Shown: positions 1 through 3,941 of the stretch, in pieces
Numbering within the stretch: position 1 is the first letter of the stretch
Layout: every line of letters begins with the position of its first letter
From: an uncultured Lachnospiraceae bacterium
GTDB lineage: Bacteria; Bacillota; Clostridia; Lachnospirales; Lachnospiraceae
Assembly: GCA_910585465.1 (NCBI GenBank)
Contig: CAJUEW010000044.1
Location: 1,480 to 7,903 of the forward strand
Length of the DNA: 6,424 nt
Direction: 5' to 3'
Program-made: the position numbers and the translations under genes
Notes under the pieces: model-generated
Told to the model about the DNA's origin: nothing
Database searches by the model: none
Seen by the model: only the letters and a program-made list of their open reading frames with translations

Positions 1-303
1 CTTCATCCGCTCAATGAACCCGATCAGCAGCCGGATATCCTCATCCGACATGGAATAAATGTGTTCGATCGCTTCCTGCTGAGTCAGGGTGGTCTTCCGT
101 TCCTCGTTGAAAAACTCCATGGGTGTCACGCCCAGGTATTCGCAGATATACAGGAATTCACTCATGGACGGCAGCGCCCTGCCGGAGGTGATGCTGCGGA
201 TATAGCTGGTGCTGTGGCCCAGATCCAGGCTCATCTTTCGCTCAGAAATCTGTTTTTCCTGCCGGAGACTGGAGATTCGGTCCCGGATAAACTGTTCATC
301 CAT
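1..303 (-). CDS. XRE-family helix-turn-helix transcriptional regulator, partial (C-terminus off the left edge)
   Basis: This minus-strand frame is open for 101 codons from ATG at 303-301 to the window edge with no stop, so the C-terminus is missing. A GGGAGGA ribosome binding site lies on the minus strand at 318-312, seven bases before the ATG. Residues 6-65 read as a Cro/C1-type helix-turn-helix domain: helix 1 with SSLRQEK, an SERKMSLDLGHSTSYI helix-turn-helix, then SGRALPSMSEFLYICEYLGVTPMEFF, the usual closing helices of XRE domains. Residues 85-100 (MSDEDIRLLIGFIERM) form a tail that resembles the end of the second XRE regulator in this window. The family binds DNA as dimers, often at its own promoter. 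The inverted repeats in the 304-451 gap are candidate sites. The domain call is secure; the target genes are unknown. Confidence 0.88.
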   Translation of the reverse strand, partial: MDEQFIRDRISSLRQEKQISERKMSLDLGHSTSYIRSITSGRALPSMSEFLYICEYLGVTPMEFFNEERKTTLTQQEAIEHIYSMSDEDIRLLIGFIERMK

Positions 304-348
304 TTTGATGTCCTCCCAATGTGTTAATCTTAAGCTCTGTACAGGGTA

Positions 349-375
349 AAAACGAGCGATTGTAACGCTTGTTTT
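349..375. promoter_or_regulatory. Inverted repeat, candidate regulator operator
   Basis: Arms AAAACGAGCG (349-358) and CGCTTGTTTT (366-375) are inverted copies matching at 9 of 10 positions around a 7-bp spacer. The element lies between the divergent XRE gene and the Spo0A-C-like gene and abuts the -35 box of the latter, so a dimeric protein bound here could control both. The XRE protein encoded next door is the obvious candidate ligand, but this is inference. Related GCGAT-TA words recur at 356-364 (plus), around 399-391 (minus) and 419-427 (plus). Confidence 0.45.
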
Positions 376-377
376 GA

Positions 378-406
378 TTGAAAAAGATAATATTATCGCT
401 TATAAT
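378..406 (+). promoter_or_regulatory. Sigma-A-type promoter of the Spo0A-C-like gene
   Basis: TTGAAA at 378-383 and a perfect TATAAT at 401-406 are separated by 17 bp, the optimal spacing. Transcription would begin near 413, leaving a leader of about 40 bases before the ATG at 452. The spacer contains a perfect 12-bp palindrome, GATAATATTATC (386-397). Flanking inverted TTTTGATT (372-379) and AATCAAAA (404-411) overlap the two promoter boxes. The promoter therefore looks repressible by a dimeric DNA-binding protein. Confidence 0.7.
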
Positions 407-451
407 CAAAAAGAACAGGCGATTATAGTTTTTACCACGGAGGAGATTTCT

Positions 452-679
452 ATGAGCATGCGGAAGATATATCGGGAACTGGCGAAGAAACATGGGGTGA
501 GTGTGAAGGAAATCCGACAGGATATGCAGGCGGCGCTGACAGAGGCGTATACAAATCCGCTGAATAACAATGCGATCACAAAAGCTTACCAGAACAGGGT
601 GCCGCGTCAGGACAAGATCCCTACCCCGGAGGAAGCGGTGCGTTATTTTGCGGGAGAATTGAAAAAGAACAGGGCATGA
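452..679 (+). CDS. Small Spo0A C-terminal-domain-like protein (75 aa)
   Basis: The frame is also open upstream to 374, but the start at 452 is chosen because GGAGGAG (439-445) sits six bases before it and the promoter TATAAT lies inside the longer version. The protein resembles the DNA-binding effector domain of the sporulation regulator Spo0A: residues 5-35 (KIYRELAKKHGVSVKEIRQD, then MQAALTEAY) match the Spo0A pattern of a YP-x-IAKK-x-(N/G) helix-turn-helix followed by an ERAIRHAIE-like recognition helix. Residues 54-71 (DKIPTPEEAVRYFAGELK) match the Spo0A KPTNSEFIAMVADKLR end. The phosphoreceiver domain is absent, so it cannot be a phosphorelay target in the ordinary way. Such stand-alone domains may be DNA-binding accessory regulators. 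The fold assignment is by recalled similarity; the function is unknown. It is divergent from an XRE gene and convergent with another. Confidence 0.72.
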   Translation: MSMRKIYRELAKKHGVSVKEIRQDMQAALTEAYTNPLNNNAITKAYQNRVPRQDKIPTPEEAVRYFAGELKKNRA

Positions 680-746
680 ACTGCGCTGTGTTTTGCTGTG
701 AGAAGATAAGAGGCTCCGGAAGAAGAGAAAGACAGAGGACAGGCGA

Positions 747-781
747 AGAACCACTTCCCAGAGAGTGCGGGAAATGGTTCT
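747..781. terminator. Hairpin between convergent genes, possible bidirectional terminator
   Basis: AGAACCACTTCCC (747-759) and GGGAAATGGTTCT (769-781) pair over 13 positions with one mismatch, around a 9-base loop. The hairpin lies just past the 3' end of the minus-strand XRE gene and 67 bp past the Spo0A-C-like gene, where a shared terminator would be expected. Neither flank has a proper T-run, so it is not a canonical Rho-independent terminator; it could instead be an RNA-stabilising 3' stem. Confidence 0.4.
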
Positions 782-785
782 CTGC

Positions 786-1109
786 TCATTGTTCCTGCAG
801 CATGGCTTTGACAGCACCGAGAAGGATATGGATGTCCCGATCGGAGCAGGACTCCAGCATATGGGCAAGCTGCGCACGCTCAGACCCTTCTGATGGCTGT
901 TCCGGATAGAAAATACGGTCTGCTGAGATATGCATGCTATGTATCAGCCGGTAGACAGCAGGGAGCTTGGGGATGCGCCCTTCATTCTCGATGGCGATAA
1001 GGTAGCGGCAGCTGATCCCGGCCCGCTCCGCCAGTGCTTCCTGTGTCAGACCGCAGTCCATCCTTGCGTTTTTGATTGCTATTCCAAAAAATTCATGTAA
1101 ATCTTCCAC
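786..1109 (-). CDS. XRE-family helix-turn-helix transcriptional regulator (107 aa)
   Basis: The start is GTG at 1109-1107, supported by GGAGGTG on the minus strand at 1124-1118, eight bases upstream. The next in-frame ATG would remove the first helix. Residues 8-70 form a Cro/C1-type helix-turn-helix domain: helix 1 IAIKNARMDCG, then LTQEALAERAGISCRYLIAI with the classic Q-x3-A-x3-G-x4-L pattern, ENEGRIPKLP, and a final helix pair ending ISADRIFYPE. Residues 71-107 are a short tail; CSDRDIHILLGAVKAML resembles the tail of the XRE protein at the left edge, suggesting the two are related or recognise related partners. It is divergent from the phosphoesterase gene, and repeated TGAACWAAT-type words in the shared gap are candidate autoregulatory sites. 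The assignment is firm; the regulon is unknown. Confidence 0.9.
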   Translation of the reverse strand: MEDLHEFFGIAIKNARMDCGLTQEALAERAGISCRYLIAIENEGRIPKLPAVYRLIHSMHISADRIFYPEQPSEGSERAQLAHMLESCSDRDIHILLGAVKAMLQEQ

Positions 1110-1194
1110 TATTTGTTCACCTCCAGTAAGATTGTACTAATGGAAGGGGAAAAGCGGAATGAACTAATATTTCAGTTTTTACATGAACAAATAT
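1109..1194. repeat. Four copies of a TG(A/T)AC(A/T)AAT(A/G) word around the XRE start region
   Basis: TGTACTAATGG (1133-1143), TGAACTAATAT (1160-1170) and TGAACAAATAT (1184-1194) occur on the plus strand at 27- and 24-bp steps. TGAACAAATAG occurs on the minus strand at 1119-1109, between the ribosome binding site and the GTG start of the XRE gene. The arrangement in a divergent regulatory gap suits operators for the XRE protein. The words are AT-rich, so chance recurrence cannot be excluded. Confidence 0.35.
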
Positions 1195-1199
1195 ATAAA

Positions 1200-1229
1200 T
1201 TGGGAAACATGCAATCTTTATGGTATACT
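1200..1229 (+). promoter_or_regulatory. Candidate distal promoter of the phosphoesterase gene (extended -10)
   Basis: TTGGGA (1200-1205) and TATACT (1224-1229) are 18 bp apart. A TG at 1221-1222, one base before the -10, makes it an extended -10 promoter. Transcription would start near 1236, giving a leader of about 110 bases that would include the small upstream frame at 1289-1345. Confidence 0.45.
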
Positions 1230-1248
1230 GGAGAGGACAGAATAGAAA

Positions 1249-1278
1249 TTGATAAAATTCCGCGTAATCTGATATTAT
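1249..1278 (+). promoter_or_regulatory. Candidate proximal promoter of the phosphoesterase gene (extended -10)
   Basis: TTGATA (1249-1254) and TATTAT (1273-1278) are separated by 18 bp, with TG at 1270-1271 forming an extended -10. The start of transcription would fall near 1285, giving a leader of about 60 bases before the ATG at 1345. Its boxes match consensus better than the distal candidate at 1200-1229; the two may act in tandem. Confidence 0.5.
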
Positions 1279-1288
1279 CTAAGGCAAA

Positions 1289-1345
1289 ATGAATGAAACA
1301 AAGTTAATTGGAACAATTCTTAAATGGATAAATGGAGCTGAATAA
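1289..1345 (+). CDS. Possible 18-residue upstream peptide coupled to the phosphoesterase gene
   Basis: ATG at 1289 opens a short frame reading MNETKLIGTILKWINGAE, ending in TAA at 1343-1345. The last base of that stop is the first base of the phosphoesterase ATG (TAATG overlap), the geometry of translational coupling. A weak AAGG (1281-1284) lies just upstream. The distal promoter would include it in the mRNA; the proximal one would leave it almost leaderless. The length is short enough to arise by chance, so this is a candidate only. The peptide is mildly amphipathic, with no recognised attenuator codon run. Confidence 0.25.
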   Translation: MNETKLIGTILKWINGAE

Positions 1346-2214
1346 TGAAAAAGTGGAAACCTTGGAAAGGTACGATAAAACTGTGTATACTTAGCACAGC
1401 GCTTCTCACAGTAATCATATGGACCATATGGGGCAATACGGCGTTGATGGTGAACACAGTCACGGTCACAGCAGGCCGTATCCCTGCTGCATTTTCCGGC
1501 TTCCGGATTGCACAGGTGTCAGACCTGCACAATGCTGAATTTGGTGAAAATAATGCAAGGCTGCTAGAGCTGCTTTCAGAGAGCGGGCCGGACATCATCG
1601 TGATTACGGGGGATCTGGTGGATTCCGGGCATACGGATATCGACATAGCCATCAGATTCGCAGAGGAAGCGGCTCGGATTGCACCGGTTTATTATGTGAC
1701 GGGCAACCATGAAGCGAGGCTGTCACAATATGACAGACTAAGGAACGGGCTGGAGGCGGCTGGCGTGTCCATGCTTGAGGACAGGGCGGTGGAGCTGGAG
1801 CGTGACGGTGAAAAGATCACACTGGCTGGGCTTTCCGACCCGGACTTTACAGTGAGGGGCGATATATTCGGGGAAATACCTGCCATGGTCAGCACAAAGC
1901 TGGAGAGTCTGGCCGATACAGAAAGCAGCTACACGATCCTGCTCTCACATCGGCCGGAGCTGTTTGAAAGTTATGCGAGCAGCGGCATTGACCTGGTATT
2001 GAGCGGTCATGCACATGGCGGTCAGTTCCGTCTCCCGTTTATAGGCGGTCTGGTCGCTCCGAACCAGGGACTGTTCCCAAAGTATGATGCGGGGGTATAT
2101 ATGGAGAGCAGTACACAAATGGTAGTCAGCCGTGGTATCGGCAACAGCATCATACCAGTCCGGTTTAACAACAGACCGGAGATTGTTATAGTGGAACTAT
2201 TTGCAGGGCAGTAA
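1345..2214 (+). CDS. Membrane-anchored calcineurin-like metallophosphoesterase (YkuE/YaeI-type)
   Basis: The start at 1345 is supported by GGAG at 1334-1337. Residues 1-35 are basic (MKKWKPWKGTIK) followed by a hydrophobic stretch, a signal anchor or uncleaved signal that would place the enzyme outside the membrane. The catalytic domain shows the family's metal-binding motifs in order: VSDLH (Asp60, His62), GDLVD (Asp90), GNHE (Asn121, His122), LLSHRP (His202) and GHAHGGQ (His222, His224). The LPFIGG and NQGLFPKYDAGVY segment after the last motif is characteristic of the YkuE/YaeI subgroup. These enzymes carry a dinuclear metal centre and cleave phosphoester or pyrophosphate bonds; characterised relatives act on lipid-linked substrates such as UDP-diacylglucosamine. 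The substrate here cannot be read from sequence. At 289 aa it is full length and intact. Confidence 0.93.
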   Translation: MKKWKPWKGTIKLCILSTALLTVIIWTIWGNTALMVNTVTVTAGRIPAAFSGFRIAQVSDLHNAEFGENNARLLELLSESGPDIIVITGDLVDSGHTDIDIAIRFAEEAARIAPVYYVTGNHEARLSQYDRLRNGLEAAGVSMLEDRAVELERDGEKITLAGLSDPDFTVRGDIFGEIPAMVSTKLESLADTESSYTILLSHRPELFESYASSGIDLVLSGHAHGGQFRLPFIGGLVAPNQGLFPKYDAGVYMESSTQMVVSRGIGNSIIPVRFNNRPEIVIVELFAGQ

Positions 2215-2233
2215 AAAGCCTGCATAGGATTTT
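2214..2233. terminator. Weak short hairpin after the phosphoesterase gene
   Basis: AAAAGCCT (2214-2221) and AGGATTTT (2226-2233) pair with one mismatch around a GCAT loop, directly at the stop codon of the phosphoesterase gene and 35 bp beyond the end of the convergent YdeI-family gene. The A-rich left arm and T-rich right arm would suit a bidirectional terminator, but the stem has only two or three G-C pairs, so it would be weak. Confidence 0.25.
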
Positions 2234-2267
2234 AAGAAGAGCAACAGAGAAAAGCAGGGCGGCTGGA

Positions 2268-2840
2268 TTATTCTATCAATCGTCCGTTATCATTCCATTC
2301 CCCATACATAACGCCTTTTCTGGTATTATCGATCAATTTTGGCAGCCTGCTTTGGAATAATTCCGGCTGTTTCTTCTTGATCTGAATGGTATCAATCCGT
2401 ACCCGCTGGTACAGGGGAGGGAATTTTTGAAAATTGTTCCAGACCTCCATATCAGCTTTTAAGGCTTTTTCAATATCCCCATCAATGACAAATCCTTTTG
2501 GTGACATGTCGGGCAGTACGGCTCTCCCGGCATCTGTCATCAGCCCCAGGCGTTCCATCCTCCGGCAACGTTCCTTGTTTAGCTCAGACCATAAACTTCC
2601 CTTTCTACGAGGAGCCAGTCTCTGGGCAGTCACACCATTATCCATCTTTTTAGTGGTACTGTCTATCCAACCGAAGCACAGGGCCTCCTCAACGGAATCT
2701 ATGTACCAGAAAGTGCTGTCATCCGTTGGGCGTCCCCGCTTTACGATCACCCAGCATTCCTTTTCCTTACCATGGTTTTGTATGAGCCATGCCCGCAGCT
2801 CATGGCGGTTTTTTGCATCAAGCAGATTTGTAAATTCCAT
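2268..2840 (-). CDS. YdeI/OmpD-associated family protein
   Basis: The start ATG at 2840 is preceded by an AGGAG ribosome binding site a few bases upstream on the minus strand. The 190-residue product matches the YdeI (OmdA) family recalled from its signatures: WVIVKRG near residue 30, the hallmark EALCFGWIDSTTK (52-64), RLAPRRKGSLWSELN (74-88), GLMTDAG (99-105), and a C-terminal basic helical segment (about 144-176, YQRVRIDTIQIKKKQPE then RLPKLIDNTRKG) corresponding to the OmdA tail with its repeated Arg/Lys. It is cytosolic, with no signal peptide. Family members have been linked to bacteriocin or envelope-stress protection in enterobacteria, but no biochemical activity is established and the role here is unknown. 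The gene is intact, converges on the phosphoesterase gene and diverges from the two-gene cassette. Confidence 0.88.
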   Translation of the reverse strand: MEFTNLLDAKNRHELRAWLIQNHGKEKECWVIVKRGRPTDDSTFWYIDSVEEALCFGWIDSTTKKMDNGVTAQRLAPRRKGSLWSELNKERCRRMERLGLMTDAGRAVLPDMSPKGFVIDGDIEKALKADMEVWNNFQKFPPLYQRVRIDTIQIKKKQPELFQSRLPKLIDNTRKGVMYGEWNDNGRLIE

Positions 2841-2871
2841 GTGTGTTCTCCTATCCTGTATCGTGATTTAG

Positions 2872-2880
2872 ATTATAGCA
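2872..2880 (-). promoter_or_regulatory. Extended -10 promoter of the YdeI-family gene
   Basis: On the minus strand TGCTATAAT (2880-2872) is a perfect extended -10 element. No good -35 hexamer is seen at the matching distance, which is common for extended -10 promoters. Transcription would start near 2865, leaving a leader of about 25 bases with the AGGAG site inside it. Confidence 0.6.
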
Positions 2881-2930
2881 CAGGAATAATTCTATGAGCC
2901 GGAAGCAGGTAAACAGTTCGGGATAAAATA

Positions 2931-2960
2931 TTGTTCTGTCTTTCAGATAGAAAATATATG
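2931..2960 (+). promoter_or_regulatory. Candidate promoter of the two-gene cassette
   Basis: TTGTTC (2931-2936) and TATATG (2955-2960) are 18 bp apart, or ATATAT with 17 bp. Both boxes are imperfect, so this would be a moderate promoter. The start near 2967 leaves about 42 bases to the ATG at 3009. It lies back to back with the YdeI-family promoter. No clear operator palindrome is visible. Confidence 0.4.
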
Positions 2961-3008
2961 GAGAATGTGGTAATGTAGTTAAAACGGAGAGGAAAAAGGG
3001 GGATATAG

Positions 3009-3863
3009 ATGCAGAGCTATTATGATATTACAAACCCGGATGCCGCATATGAATGGCTATACAGTGTCCTGGATATGAAAAGGAGAGATTTCATTTCTGA
3101 TTATGTATTGGAAAGCCGAAATGATTTCGATACCTTTTTTGAGAGGCATCTGAAGGAAGCAGAGCGTTTGGATATTGACCAGTTGAAACTTATGGCTATC
3201 CATGTGACAACAAATGGGGATGGCTGTGCTGAAATAAAAAAGAATGGGTTGAGGGACTTAAAAAAGGTGCTTCAAGAAAAGTCGGAACTCAGTACATTTT
3301 TGAGGGAGAAAAATATCTGGTTTGATATTCCTTCTAAGACCATGTATTTCAATGGCAAGGCTTTTGATATAGATTACCAGAAGTATACGAACCTGGACAG
3401 GGCTGACAGAAAAAACCAGGCTTTATACAAAATAGGGCACAGGATATTTTATGACCATCAAGTCAATGGATTCTTGTTTAGCAGAGATGTATATGATTAT
3501 GGGACAATCCATGAGGCCCCGGAGTTTCTGCTCACCTTATCAGAATTTGGTAGAGATACAGTCGGAATAAATGACGAGTGGGCAGCGGCCAGTAAACCCT
3601 ATGTAATTAAGTACAGGGCAAAGATTACAGAATTTGAATATTACACTTTCTATGAGAGGCAGGAGGATTACCTGCAGGATTATCATAACGGATGGATTGG
3701 ATTAAAGAAGATATTGTTTCAGAAAGCTGTCAGGAGTGCGTTTTCAGAATTGTCTTCGGATGTCTATGCTTATATGAAACCAGAAAGGATTATTGAGCCG
3801 GCGAGGATAATCGAGTGTATCCCGGCAGAAGAATGGCAGGATAGGATATCAAAATATTTTTAG
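3009..3863 (+). CDS. Uncharacterised 284-aa protein, possibly ADP-ribosyltransferase-like; first gene of the cassette
   Basis: The start ATG at 3009 follows AGGGGG (2997-3002) by six bases. I do not recognise a named family. Residues 1-62 are mostly helical and charged. Residues 62-81 (MAIHVTTNGDGCAEIKKNGL) carry an H-x-T-T followed about 12 residues later by I-K-x-N-G-L. This H-x-T plus I-x3-GL spacing is seen at the start of the ADP-ribosyltransferase fold, for example in DarT-like proteins. Residues 153-175 (NGFLFSRDVYDYG then HEAPEFL) and 196-214 (KPYVIKYRAKITEFEYYTF) would be later strands of such a fold. The end (RIIEPARIIECIPAEEW, 260-276) resembles the closing I-x2-I strand of ART-type domains. 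A conserved catalytic Tyr/Glu pair cannot be assigned by eye. No signal peptide or membrane segment is seen. The gene is AT-rich compared with its left neighbours and is followed by the DUF4209 gene. The fold suggestion is inference. Confidence 0.75.
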   Translation: MQSYYDITNPDAAYEWLYSVLDMKRRDFISDYVLESRNDFDTFFERHLKEAERLDIDQLKLMAIHVTTNGDGCAEIKKNGLRDLKKVLQEKSELSTFLREKNIWFDIPSKTMYFNGKAFDIDYQKYTNLDRADRKNQALYKIGHRIFYDHQVNGFLFSRDVYDYGTIHEAPEFLLTLSEFGRDTVGINDEWAAASKPYVIKYRAKITEFEYYTFYERQEDYLQDYHNGWIGLKKILFQKAVRSAFSELSSDVYAYMKPERIIEPARIIECIPAEEWQDRISKYF

Positions 3864-3869
3864 CAGGAG

Positions 3870-3893
3870 TGACAACTGATCTGAAAGCTGTCA
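3870..3893. other. Hairpin in the gap between the two cassette genes
   Basis: TGACAACT (3870-3877) and AGCTGTCA (3886-3893) pair at 7 of 8 positions around an 8-base loop, seven bases after the stop of the first cassette gene. An AT-rich stretch without a T-run follows, so it is not a clean terminator. It could attenuate read-through or stabilise the upstream mRNA, and so set the ratio of the two products. A weak promoter (GTGACA 3869-3874, TATATA 3894-3899) overlaps it. Confidence 0.3.
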
Positions 3894-3941
3894 TATATAG
3901 ATATTTTAAGAATTTAGATGCTGCTGAAAGGATGGGGTGAT

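Noticed and set aside
374..451. Upstream extension of the Spo0A-C-like protein to ATG 374
   Set aside because: The extension would begin inside the promoter, before the TATAAT at 401-406, and lacks a ribosome binding site. GGAGGAG before ATG 452 decides the start.
296..877. A 193-codon minus-strand frame across the Spo0A-C-like gene
   Set aside because: It overlaps the Spo0A-C-like gene, two gene starts and the strong promoter region, lacks a ribosome binding site and shows no recognisable domain. It is antisense shadow of better-supported genes.
2434..2871. A 145-codon plus-strand frame opposite the YdeI-family gene
   Set aside because: It is fully antisense to a gene with clear family motifs, a promoter and a ribosome binding site, and its own sequence has no recognised motif.
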